A program made the translations under genes and the position numbers. From CAZKTF01 sp964555565 (GTDB lineage: Bacteria > Planctomycetota > JAJSAM01 > JAKLKS01), in contig CAZKTF010000170.1 of assembly GCA_964555565.1 (NCBI GenBank), forward strand, positions 1-7,928: DNA of 7,928 nt, read 5' to 3'. Positions 1 through 7,928 of this stretch are shown one piece after another. Position 1 is the first letter of the stretch, and every line of letters starts with the position of its first letter. A model generated the notes under the pieces. It saw nothing but the letters and a program-made list of their open reading frames with translations, ran no database searches and was not told where the DNA came from.

Positions 1-186
1 GGGACCCACCGAGGACTACGGCCTCGGAAGGACAGGCCTTCTCATCCCAGTTTCGAAAAAGGGTCGCGCCCGGGGAGCCACCGAGGGGGCACGGCGCTCG
101 CCTGACGCCGACGCGCCCCGCGCCGCTCGCGCGCGGACGCCCGAAGCCGCGACCCGTGGCCCATCCGGCACGCCGGGAGGCTCCGG
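1..186. other. Leader region without a convincing gene
   Basis: All three rightward frames are wholly or largely open here, which is expected at this GC content, but none shows a recognisable protein. The frame leading into the AlkD-like gene stays open back to position 2 and reads as low-complexity Arg/Ala/Pro-rich peptide, so it is probably untranslated. A small hairpin (27-31 pairing with 37-41) is present. At 61-71 a GGG/CCC mini-stem is followed, reading leftward, by five T residues. Both are too weak to call as terminators. The AT-containing bases around 50-60 are the only compositional break. Confidence 0.5.
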
Positions 187-192
187 TACAAT
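187..192 (+). promoter_or_regulatory. Candidate -10 box (TACAAT) for the AlkD-like gene
   Basis: TACAAT matches the bacterial sigma-70 -10 consensus at five of six positions and is a rare AT-containing word in this GC-rich stretch. It ends 28 bases before the ATG at 221, leaving room for a short leader that contains the GGGAGGG ribosome binding site at 207-213. No clear -35 hexamer lies about 17 bases upstream. Similar boxes precede the other genes at nearly the same distance, which strengthens the call. Confidence 0.5.
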
Positions 193-220
193 CGTCCGGG
201 ACCCTCGGGAGGGCTCGGAC

Positions 221-1042
221 ATGGCAGGCACGAAGACCCGGACGACCCGGCCCGCGGCTGAGGCGCCCCCGGCGCGCAAGTCGGCCGCGAGGGCGGCCGG
301 CGCCTCGCGCATGACGCTGGAGGAGGCGATGCGGGCGCTGGAGAAGGCCGGCTCCGCGCAGACGCGGAAGACCTACGCACGGCACGGGGCGCCGGAGCCG
401 ATGTTCGGCGTGAGCTTCGCCGTCCTCAAGACCCTCGTGAAGCGGATCGGCACCGACCACGATCTCGCCCGGGCGCTCTGGGAGACGGGCAACTTCGATG
501 CCCGCAATCTCGCGATGAAGGTCGCCGACCCCGCGCGGATCACATCCGGCGAACTCGACCGCTGGGCCCGCGAGACCCGGATGCGGATGGTCTGCGGCAC
601 CATCGCCATGCTCGCGGCGGAGACCCCGCTCGCCGCCGCGAAGGCCTCCCAGTGGCTCGCCGCGCCCCCCGGCCCGGAGCGGAGCGCGGCCTGGGGCCTC
701 GTCGGCCAGATGGCCAACCGCGACGAAGCGACTCCCGACCCGTGGTTCGCCGGGCGCCTCGCGGAGATCGAGCGGTCGATCCACGCGGTCCCGGACGCCG
801 AGCGCGGGGCGATGAACCTCGCCGTCATCGCCATCGGCGGCCGCAGCGCCGCGTTGCGCGAGTCGGCGCTCGCCGCCGCGAAGCGGATCGGCAGGGTGGA
901 GGTCGATCACGGCGACACCGCATGCAAGACCCCGGACGCCCGGGAGTACATCGGGAAGATGTGGGCCCACGCGAAGGCGAAGGGCTTCGAGTCCCCCGCC
1001 GCGCAGGAGCGAGGGCGGGAGCCCCCGCGACTCCGCTGCTGA
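221..1042 (+). CDS. AlkD-family DNA alkylation repair-like protein (HEAT-like), catalytic residues apparently missing
   Basis: This 273-residue protein belongs to the DNA alkylation repair family (AlkD/COG4912 type), whose members are HEAT-like superhelices; well-studied ones excise alkylated bases. Family signatures are YARHGAPEPMFGVSF (52-66), the NFDARNLAMKVADP block (91-104), AMNLAVIAIGG (197-207) and the C-terminal VDHGDTACKTPDAREYIGK (228-246). The first 30 residues are a basic Ala/Lys/Arg tail before the domain begins at M31, an alternative start. ATG 221 is preferred because GGGAGGG (207-213) lies seven bases upstream and a -10-like box lies before that. In B. cereus AlkD the glycosylase active site has the pattern SWDxCD (Trp109, Asp113). 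My alignment places R122 and G126 there (MRMVCG, 121-126), so glycosylase activity is doubtful and a DNA-binding or structural role is possible. Family assignment is firm; activity is not. A terminator-like hairpin follows, suggesting a single-gene transcript. Confidence 0.9.
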   Translation: MAGTKTRTTRPAAEAPPARKSAARAAGASRMTLEEAMRALEKAGSAQTRKTYARHGAPEPMFGVSFAVLKTLVKRIGTDHDLARALWETGNFDARNLAMKVADPARITSGELDRWARETRMRMVCGTIAMLAAETPLAAAKASQWLAAPPGPERSAAWGLVGQMANRDEATPDPWFAGRLAEIERSIHAVPDAERGAMNLAVIAIGGRSAALRESALAAAKRIGRVEVDHGDTACKTPDAREYIGKMWAHAKAKGFESPAAQERGREPPRLRC

Positions 1043-1063
1043 TCCGCGACCTGTGGAACGGCT

Positions 1064-1075
1064 GGGGACGTCCCC
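1064..1075. repeat. Perfect 12-base palindrome GGGGACGTCCCC
   Basis: This exact self-complementary dodecamer sits 22 bases after the AlkD-like stop codon. As a hairpin it gives only four G-C pairs around ACGT. As duplex DNA it has the symmetry of a dimeric regulator site. Its right half overlaps the left arm of the terminator-like stem, so it may simply be an alternative fold of that element. No function can be assigned from one copy. Confidence 0.35.
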
Positions 1076-1102
1076 CGGTCTCCCTCGCGCGGGCGGGGGT
1101 TT
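1072..1102 (+). terminator. Probable intrinsic terminator of the AlkD-like gene
   Basis: CCCCCG (1072-1077) pairs with CGGGGG (1094-1099). Immediately inside, CCC (1082-1084) can pair with GGG (1091-1093) across a four-base bulge on the left side. The stem is followed directly by TTT (1100-1102) and a pyrimidine-rich run. It lies about 30 bases after the stop at 1042 and about 30 bases before the next candidate promoter. The T-run is short, so termination may be partial or depend on factors. Confidence 0.55.
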
Positions 1103-1128
1103 CTCCTCCCCGGGGCCCGTCGGCGGGG

Positions 1129-1137
1129 TGATACCGT
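1129..1137 (+). promoter_or_regulatory. Candidate extended -10 (TGaTACCGT)
   Basis: A TG dinucleotide one base before TACCGT resembles an extended -10 element. The hexamer itself matches the consensus at only three of six positions. It ends 37 bases before the ATG at 1174 and directly follows the terminator-like hairpin, so its location fits an independent promoter for the secreted protein gene. It is the weakest of the four candidate boxes in this window. Confidence 0.3.
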
Positions 1138-1173
1138 GTCGGGTGGTCGGGGCCACGGAACCGGAGATCCGGG

Positions 1174-2124
1174 ATGACCTTCCTTCGGCACGGCGCGGTC
1201 CTCCTGCTCCTCGCTCCGGCGTCCCGCGCCGAAGGGCCCCCGGCCCCTCCCCCCGCCCCCGCGACCCCCCCCGCCTCCGCGCCCGCGAAGCCCCCCGGCC
1301 CCTCGCTGGACGATCGCCTCGCCGCGGTGCGGACGCTCATGAAGGACGGGAAGTGGCAGTCCGCCCTGGCCGGACTGCGCGCGGTCTTCGAGGAGTTCAA
1401 GGGCTCCTCGGAGGTCCTGCGCCGGCTCCCCGCCATCGAGGAGGACCTGAAGCTCTGCTCCTTCCGTGTGCAGGAGAAGCCGCCCACTCCCGAGCAGATC
1501 TTCGGGGCGGGGGCAAAGTCCTATGCGAGCGCGACCCGGCTGCTCGTGATGGAGTTCCCCAGGGGTCCTGTCGCCCCGCCCTGGGAGGGCACTCCCCCGT
1601 CCCGGGCCATCCTCCGGATCCGGTTCGAAGACGTCACCGTCGATTTCGAGGGAGGCCCCCTGGGGAAGCTCGCGCTCAAGCTCTCCTACGACTTCGAGAA
1701 CGACCGCGGATACGAACTGGAGCCGGGGTTCACCGTCGGACCGAAGCGCGAAAGGGCGAGCATCGTGCGGATGGAGGGGGCGAAGCCGGGGGCGGTGGCG
1801 AAGACGATGGTCGTCATGGAGATCTGCTACTGGGATGCGGGCCCCGGAAATCACAAGGTCCGGTTCGTCCTCAAGGCCGGCGAGCTCTCCATGCTCGTGG
1901 ACGGCCGACCGCTCCTGTCCACGCGGGACCTGAAGTTCCCCCGGGGACTCCTCGGGCTCAGGGGGTTCCAGGGAGGGAGCGTCACCATCAGGGGGAACGT
2001 GGAAGCGCTCCAGGCCCGCTCCCTGCTGGAGGCCTGCTCCGAACACCGCTTCCTGGAGTGGACGGAGAAGTCATGGAAGCGCGAGGAGGCGATCCCGGAG
2101 TGGGCCCGCCAGGAGGTGAAGTAG
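1174..2124 (+). CDS. Secreted protein with helical N-terminus and DUF1080/LamG-like beta domain
   Basis: The 316-residue product begins with a signal peptide (MTFLRHGAVLLLLAPASRA, probable cleavage after A19), followed by an Ala/Pro linker (20-44) like those of exported, wall- or membrane-associated proteins. Residues 45-95 look like a TPR-like helical pair (LAAVRTLMKDGKWQSALAGL, then VFEEFKGSSEVLRRLPAIEE). Residues about 118-278 are beta-rich and end with HKVRFVLKAGELSMLVDGR (227-245), then GLLGLRGFQGGSVTIRGNVE (258-277). That order, a ligand-strand hairpin followed by a 'G.(I/L)GL......V.(F/I)R' strand, resembles DUF1080 or LamG concanavalin-like folds. No catalytic residues are recognisable, so binding to glycan or protein is only a guess. 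GGAG at 1163-1166, seven bases before the ATG, supports the start. The gene converges with the kinase gene 80 bases downstream. Function is unknown. Confidence 0.8.
   Translation: MTFLRHGAVLLLLAPASRAEGPPAPPPAPATPPASAPAKPPGPSLDDRLAAVRTLMKDGKWQSALAGLRAVFEEFKGSSEVLRRLPAIEEDLKLCSFRVQEKPPTPEQIFGAGAKSYASATRLLVMEFPRGPVAPPWEGTPPSRAILRIRFEDVTVDFEGGPLGKLALKLSYDFENDRGYELEPGFTVGPKRERASIVRMEGAKPGAVAKTMVVMEICYWDAGPGNHKVRFVLKAGELSMLVDGRPLLSTRDLKFPRGLLGLRGFQGGSVTIRGNVEALQARSLLEACSEHRFLEWTEKSWKREEAIPEWARQEVK
1237..1302 (-). other. G-run cluster with quadruplex potential on the minus strand
   Basis: The DNA encoding the Ala/Pro linker contains seven separate runs of four to eight C residues on the plus strand, plus one run of three. 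The complementary strand, which is the template for this gene, therefore carries many closely spaced G-runs that could fold into a G-quadruplex. The bias largely reflects CCC/CCG proline codons, so selection on the protein linker may be the whole explanation. No biological role is shown. Confidence 0.4.
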
Positions 2125-2186
2125 GGCCCCGCAGTCCCAAGGCCGTCTCCTGGTCTCCGCCCACCACGGATCACCGCGCCAGCCGG

Positions 2187-2200
2187 CGGAGCGTCCTCCG
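2187..2200. terminator. Small hairpin between converging genes
   Basis: CGGAG (2187-2191) and CTCCG (2196-2200) form a perfect five-pair stem around a four-base loop. It lies in the 80-base gap between the rightward secreted protein gene (stop ending at 2124) and the leftward kinase gene (stop at 2205-2207). It is well placed to terminate either transcript, but there is no T-run on either side. It could be a chance hairpin at this GC content. Confidence 0.25.
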
Positions 2201-2204
2201 GGCG

Positions 2205-4667
<2,463 letters not shown>

Positions 4668-4693
4668 GGCGCGCGCCTCCCGGGACCGGGGGG

Positions 4694-4699
4694 ATCGTA
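4694..4699 (-). promoter_or_regulatory. Candidate -10 box (TACGAT) for the kinase gene
   Basis: Read leftward, TACGAT matches the -10 consensus at four of six positions and ends 27 bases before the kinase ATG. The ribosome binding site lies between them. It is flanked entirely by G/C-rich DNA and has no visible -35 box. Its distance to the start codon is nearly identical to that of the TACAAT and TATACT boxes before two other genes. Confidence 0.4.
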
Positions 4700-4706
4700 C
4701 CCGCGG

Positions 4707-4722
4707 CGCGGGGAGCCCCGCG
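4707..4722. repeat. GC hairpin CGCGGG-GAGC-CCCGCG
   Basis: Six perfect pairs close a four-base loop (4707-4712 with 4717-4722); a seventh pair is possible with a two-base loop. It lies just upstream of the kinase -10-like box and downstream of the secreted protein gene. It may act with the adjacent hairpin to stop transcription from the upstream gene, or mark a regulator site for the kinase promoter. Confidence 0.4.
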
Positions 4723-4752
4723 TTCACCAGGGCAACGGCGGGCGTGGTGAAC
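4722..4752 (-). terminator. Inverted repeat GTTCACCA...TGGTGAAC after the secreted protein gene
   Basis: Two perfect eight-base arms (4722-4729 and 4745-4752) flank a 15-base loop. The element begins 10 bases after the stop codon of the leftward secreted protein gene. The arms contain A/T pairs, unusual for this region, so the symmetry is less likely to come from composition alone. No T-run follows, so a factor-dependent terminator, an RNA 3'-end stabiliser or an operator are all possible. Confidence 0.45.
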
Positions 4753-4762
4753 CCCGCCCCTG

Positions 4763-7207
4763 CTACTTCAGAGGCGGCGGGCGGACGACGAGGCCGAAGT
4801 TGTAGTCGGTGTTCGCGTCCCTCGGGTCCCCCAGGAAGAACCCGAACATCCCGTCGGGGGTGACCGCGCCGACGACGCCCCCGCCCTGCCCGGGGACCGA
4901 GAACGTGGTCTTCCCCTTCCTGTCCACGGAGACGTTCAGCGGGAAGTCCTGCGCCGTCTCCTGCACCAGGACGCCGCCCGTGGACCCCTCGTTTCGCCGG
5001 ACCTCGTGCTGCGTGCCGGTGACCGCGGCCTGGGCCGTCCCGGCGAAGGCGAAGGAGAGGTCCTCCGAGAACAGCTCGAAGTCCCCCATGGTGACGTTGC
5101 CACCCCCGGGGTTCACCGAGTACGTCCGCGGCTCCAGCCGGATGTCCGCCCCGAGGTAGGCGCCGGAGAGGAGGTCCGCCGGCACGTCCGACCCCTGCCG
5201 CACGAGGAACAGGAAGAAGACCGTCCCGAACTGCGGGTCGCGGTCCGTCCCGAACATCACGTTCCCGCCGGGCCCCGGGTAGAAGCGGAGGAAGTCCCCG
5301 GTGTCCCCCGGGTCCTCCGGGGGGAAGAACGCGAGGATCGTCCCTCCCGCCTCGACGGAGTAGGTCGCGCCGGAGGGGAGGTTCCCGCCCTCCTGCCGGC
5401 TCCGGAAGGCCCCCTGGTCGAAGACGTCCCTCCGCTCGGCGGACGAGCCGCTCACCCCGCCCTCCCCGTCCAGGGTGAGGGTCGCGTAGATCCGGTGGAC
5501 CTTCAGGGCCGCCGGCTCGCCGGAGAACGACGAGTCCAGGTTGATCTCCATCCCCCCGGCCGTGTAGGTGCCGGCGAGGCCCTCCACCGAGAGCGGGGTC
5601 GTGTTCTTCCTGAGGAAGAAGTCGAGGTGCACGTTCGGCTCGGCGGGGTCGGTCGTGGACCCGACCATGGCGGAGCCGTCCCGGGCGATCCGCATCGCCG
5701 GATTGTGGGGCCCGCCGGCGACAACGTCCACGGTCCGCCCGTCGGGGCGGTAGGCCCAGGTCCCGGTGATGAAGTCCGTGGTCTCGGTGGACTGGGTGCC
5801 GGGGTTGATCCCGCCGCTGCCGTCGTTGCCGTTGATGATCGACCACTGCCGCTCGGTGAGGGAGGCCTGGAAGGTCCCGTCGCCGTAGAACGACCCGTCG
5901 CCGAAGTCGTAGTAGAAGGAGCGGGCACGGCTGTCGTTGCCCCCGTCCGGCTGGGCCTCGAAGTCCATCGTGAGGACCCAGTACTCGTCCCCTCCCGGGT
6001 CGAGGCCGAGCCGCGGCGGCCCCGGCTCGACGTAGGGGATGCAGACCGAGAACCCGTTCGCGAGGACGGAGACGGTCCCGCCGACCGGGTCCACCCCGAC
6101 CACGGGGAGCGTGAAGGAGGAGCCGTCGCCCTCGAAGACCTGCACGCCGATGTCGTCCGGCGTCGCGTCCGCGGGCACCTGCGCCAGGTCGTAGGGGAGG
6201 ACGACCGTCACGGGGGAGAGGAACTGCGTCCCCGACGGGCCGAGGTCCACCGAGGGCCCCGCCGCCTGGACGAGGTCGGTCCCGACGACGCTCGTCCCGG
6301 AGGACTGCAGGGTGATGAGCGTCGGTCCGTCGAGCGCCCCCTGGGGCACCTCGACCCAGGCGCCGTAGAGATCGCTGCCGGGGTCGATCACGCCCACCAT
6401 CCCGCCCGCCCCGTCGAGCGTGCGGCCGACGACCGTCTCCCCGCCGAGGGGCCGGCCCAGGGAGACGCCGCGGACGTCGAGCTTCGCGGCCCTGACCTTC
6501 GGGGGCCGGACCGCGATCGCGACCGTGACGGCCTGGTCGTTCCCCGCCGCGTTGAAGACCTGCACGTTGAAGTCGCCGCCCTCCGCCAGGTCCTGGAGCT
6601 TCACCGTGTGCGAGGTCGGCTTGAGCGTCCCCGCCGCGGAGAGGTCCTGGTTGAGCGTCGGCCCCTGGAGCGTCCCGAATCGCGGCTGCGGGGCCGCGGC
6701 CCCGGGGGCCGCCTTCGCGGCGAGGACGACGTCGGAGCCCGCGGGCGCGGAGAAGTCGATGGAGATGGAGGCGGAGCCGGCCGGGGTGGAGGTCTCCCCG
6801 AACTTCCCCTGCGGCTTCGCCTTGATCGTCAGGGAGTAGTCCCCGGTCCCCGTCCCCGCCACCTGGAGGGAGTACAGGCCCGTGGTCGCGAGCGGGAGCG
6901 ACTTCACGACGACCTTTCCGCCCGTGTCCTGGAGGTTCTCCGGGGGGATCGCCACCGGGGAGTCCCCCGGATCGAGGAGGGTGACCGAGAAGTCGAGGTC
7001 GCTCCCCCGCCCGCGCACGAGCGAGAAGGAGAGGGCCGTCCCCGCGGTCGCGCGGAACCGGTAGGTCTCGACCTCGCCGGCCGGGAGGATCGTCCCCCTC
7101 GACCTGGCCGCCGCCGGGACCTCCACGTCCACGTCGGCGCGCGCCGCGGCGGCCGCGAGGCCGACGACGAGTCCGAGAAGCAACGACGGGTTCCATCCGG
7201 CTGCCAC
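4763..7207 (-). CDS. Large secreted multidomain beta protein (PPC-like pair, ZU5-like domain, triple C-terminal repeat)
   Basis: The 814-residue product begins at GTG (7207), with GGAGGTG four bases upstream and no other in-frame start before the signal peptide. Residues 1-24 are a signal peptide (LLLGLVVGLAAAAARA core, cleavage near A24). Residues 38-130 resemble a PPC domain (ETYRFRATAGT, then GLYSLQVAGTGTGDYSLTIKA, 110-130). Residues 137-236 look like a diverged second copy, ending GDFNVQVFNAAGNDQAVTVA (211-230). Residues about 268-390 resemble a ZU5 domain (GVIDPGSDLYGAWVEVPQGA, 272-291, then SPVTVVLPYD). Residues 404-814 are three copies of an unrecognised module of about 137 residues. 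There is no catalytic motif, C-terminal sorting signal or membrane anchor, so it is probably exported to the periplasm or outside. PPC and ZU5-like domains often accompany exported adhesion or enzyme proteins; here a binding role is only inference. Cysteine is nearly absent (C389). Confidence 0.85.
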   Translation of the reverse strand: MAAGWNPSLLLGLVVGLAAAAARADVDVEVPAAARSRGTILPAGEVETYRFRATAGTALSFSLVRGRGSDLDFSVTLLDPGDSPVAIPPENLQDTGGKVVVKSLPLATTGLYSLQVAGTGTGDYSLTIKAKPQGKFGETSTPAGSASISIDFSAPAGSDVVLAAKAAPGAAAPQPRFGTLQGPTLNQDLSAAGTLKPTSHTVKLQDLAEGGDFNVQVFNAAGNDQAVTVAIAVRPPKVRAAKLDVRGVSLGRPLGGETVVGRTLDGAGGMVGVIDPGSDLYGAWVEVPQGALDGPTLITLQSSGTSVVGTDLVQAAGPSVDLGPSGTQFLSPVTVVLPYDLAQVPADATPDDIGVQVFEGDGSSFTLPVVGVDPVGGTVSVLANGFSVCIPYVEPGPPRLGLDPGGDEYWVLTMDFEAQPDGGNDSRARSFYYDFGDGSFYGDGTFQASLTERQWSIINGNDGSGGINPGTQSTETTDFITGTWAYRPDGRTVDVVAGGPHNPAMRIARDGSAMVGSTTDPAEPNVHLDFFLRKNTTPLSVEGLAGTYTAGGMEINLDSSFSGEPAALKVHRIYATLTLDGEGGVSGSSAERRDVFDQGAFRSRQEGGNLPSGATYSVEAGGTILAFFPPEDPGDTGDFLRFYPGPGGNVMFGTDRDPQFGTVFFLFLVRQGSDVPADLLSGAYLGADIRLEPRTYSVNPGGGNVTMGDFELFSEDLSFAFAGTAQAAVTGTQHEVRRNEGSTGGVLVQETAQDFPLNVSVDRKGKTTFSVPGQGGGVVGAVTPDGMFGFFLGDPRDANTDYNFGLVVRPPPLK
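4766..5998 (-). repeat. Three tandem copies of a ~137-residue protein module
   Basis: Residues about 404-540, 541-677 and 678-814 of the secreted protein align with constant spacing. Opening aromatics are W410, Y548 and Y684. The mid-module 'G..M.G' methionines are M514, M651 and M787. The closing strands are TTDPAEPNVHLDFFLRK (518-534), TDRDPQFGTVFFLFLVRQ (654-671) and LGDPRDANTDYNFGLVVRP (792-810), each ending in an Arg. Intervals are 136-139 residues at every anchor. Copies are strongly diverged, so the duplication is old and not visible as a DNA repeat. Alternating hydrophobic patterning suggests an all-beta fold, possibly barrel-like. I do not recognise the family. Confidence 0.7.
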
Positions 7208-7211
7208 GGTG

Positions 7212-7218
7212 CACCTCC
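7212..7218 (-). promoter_or_regulatory. Ribosome binding site deciding the GTG start of the secreted protein
   Basis: Read leftward, GGAGGTG is a near-complete Shine-Dalgarno sequence four bases before GTG 7207. It fixes the start of the 814-residue protein directly before its signal peptide. An overlapping GTG inside this site opens a different frame, which remains open for a long distance but gives an Arg/Gly/Pro-rich shadow product. Confidence 0.75.
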
Positions 7219-7236
7219 AGGTTCGACGCCCGGGGG

Positions 7237-7242
7237 AGTATA
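7237..7242 (-). promoter_or_regulatory. Candidate -10 box (TATACT) for the secreted protein gene
   Basis: Read leftward, TATACT matches the -10 consensus at five of six positions. It is the most AT-rich word in the 65-base gap between the HEAT-repeat gene and this gene and ends 30 bases before the GTG start. No -35 hexamer is evident. It suggests the secreted protein has its own promoter even though the preceding gene reads in the same direction. Confidence 0.5.
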
Positions 7243-7272
7243 GCCCGCCGGGAGGGCCCGTGGAGGGCGCGG

Positions 7273-7928
7273 CTACGCCTTGGGGCGCTGCTTCGCGACC
7301 TCGTCCCGGACCTTGCGGACCTCGTCGCGGAGCTTCTCCAGCTCGTCGCGGAGCGCCCGGACGTCCTCGCCCCGGTCGCGCCCCTCGCGGACCCGCTTCA
7401 GGGCCTCGCGGGCGGCCCGCCGCACGCGGCCGTCGGAGTCCCGCTCGGCGGCCCGCGCGAGGGCGGGGAGCCCCCGCTCCTCGCGCATCTCGCCGAGCGC
7501 GGTGCAGGCGACCATCTTCACGCGCAGCCACCAGTCCCCCACGAACCGTGCCATCTCGTCCGCGATGTCCGACCGGGGCGCGTCCTTGGCGTCCTGGAGC
7601 TTCCCGAGCGCCGCCACGCCCGCCCCGCGGAGCGCGTTCGGCCGCCCCAGGCGCGCCGCGTCCCGGGCCTCGCCCACGGCGCGCGCGTCCCGGAGCTCCG
7701 CCAGGCCCGCGAGGCAGCCCGCGCGGACCACGTCGTTCCAGGAGTCCCGCTCGCGGTAGAGGCGGGAGAGGAGGTCGTAGGCGCCGGCGCCGTGGACGCG
7801 GCCGACGGCCCGCGCGAGCTCCGCCTCCACGAGGACCGAGGGGTCCCCCGCCTCGAGGCGCGCCGCGAGCACCCGCGCGACTCTCGCGTCCTCCCGCCAC
7901 TCCCCCAGGGCGGCCACGACGGCCCGGC
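7273..7928 (-). CDS. HEAT-repeat protein, C-terminal fragment (probable M1-type aminopeptidase tail), partial
   Basis: Only the last 217 residues are visible. The frame is open to the window edge and continues beyond it, so the GTG at 7917 is probably internal, not the start. The visible part is an alpha solenoid of HEAT repeats: the first visible helix around ALGEWRED, then ELARAVGRV, DSWNDVVRAGCLAGLAELRD, RPNALRGAGVAALGKL, WWLRVKMVACTALGEM and DGRVRRAAREALKRVREG. It ends in a heptad-patterned coiled coil, LRDELEKLRDEVRKVRDEVAK. This combination, especially the DSWN(D/E)V(V/I)RAG segment and the closing coiled coil, resembles the C-terminal part of large bacterial M1-family zinc aminopeptidases. 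That match is from memory and the HExxH catalytic domain lies outside the window, so a stand-alone HEAT scaffold remains possible. It ends at TAG 65 bases before the secreted protein gene. Confidence 0.75.
   Translation of the reverse strand, partial: RAVVAALGEWREDARVARVLAARLEAGDPSVLVEAELARAVGRVHGAGAYDLLSRLYRERDSWNDVVRAGCLAGLAELRDARAVGEARDAARLGRPNALRGAGVAALGKLQDAKDAPRSDIADEMARFVGDWWLRVKMVACTALGEMREERGLPALARAAERDSDGRVRRAAREALKRVREGRDRGEDVRALRDELEKLRDEVRKVRDEVAKQRPKA

Noticed and set aside
56..71. Leftward GGG/CCC mini-stem followed by five T residues
   Set aside because: The stem has only three sure pairs and no leftward gene upstream of it is supported, so there is nothing for it to terminate.
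907..2046. Leftward 379-codon open frame antisense to the DUF1080-like protein gene
   Set aside because: It has no recognisable domain, and its start and end fall inside two well-supported rightward genes.
4668..7214. Apparent 849-codon N-terminal extension of the kinase frame
   Set aside because: The extension is an out-of-frame reading of the secreted protein gene (Arg/Gly-rich). The kinase ATG at 4667 has its own ribosome binding site and -10-like box.
5006..7243. A 745-codon rightward open frame antisense to the large secreted protein
   Set aside because: Its composition is Arg/Gly/Val/Glu-rich and without motifs; the opposite strand has a signal peptide, PPC-like strands and a good ribosome binding site.
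7208..7900. In-frame upstream extension of the secreted protein to 7900
   Set aside because: It overlaps the HEAT-repeat gene, is Arg/Gly/Pro-rich, and would bury the signal peptide inside the protein.

Overview
The window comes from a very GC-rich bacterial genome with strong G/C preference at third codon positions. A Hanks-type kinase carrying DWG instead of DFG and fused to an FGE/SUMF1-like domain, together with large secreted proteins of PPC/ZU5 type, suggests Planctomycetota or a similar deep-branching, gene-rich phylum. That assignment is inference: no rRNA or other phylogenetic marker is present.

Layout. Positions 1-220 hold no convincing gene. Two genes read rightward: an AlkD-family HEAT-like protein (221-1042), followed by a terminator-like hairpin, and a secreted protein with an N-terminal helical pair and a DUF1080/LamG-like beta domain (1174-2124). 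They converge on three leftward genes: a Ser/Thr kinase with coiled-coil, PEGA-like and FGE-like domains (2205-4667), an 814-residue secreted multidomain beta protein (4763-7207), and the C-terminal part of a HEAT-repeat protein, probably an M1-type aminopeptidase tail (7273-7928, cut by the window edge).

Each of the four genes whose start is visible is preceded by a TA-containing, -10-like hexamer standing out from the GC background. In three of them it ends 27-30 bases before the start codon. This suggests the genes are transcribed individually rather than as one operon. No recognisable -35 boxes were found. Two adjacent hairpins lie between the large secreted gene and the kinase.

Working together. 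There is no clear pathway. A plausible but unproven theme is envelope signalling plus exported proteins: a cytosolic kinase with a ligand- or scaffold-type FGE-like domain, and two exported proteins of unknown function. The most distinctive observations are a three-fold repeat of about 137 residues filling the C-terminal half of the large secreted protein, loss of the first active-site cysteine in the FGE-like domain, and apparent loss of the AlkD catalytic Trp/Asp pair. I see no mobile element, CRISPR array, tRNA, rRNA or defence system.
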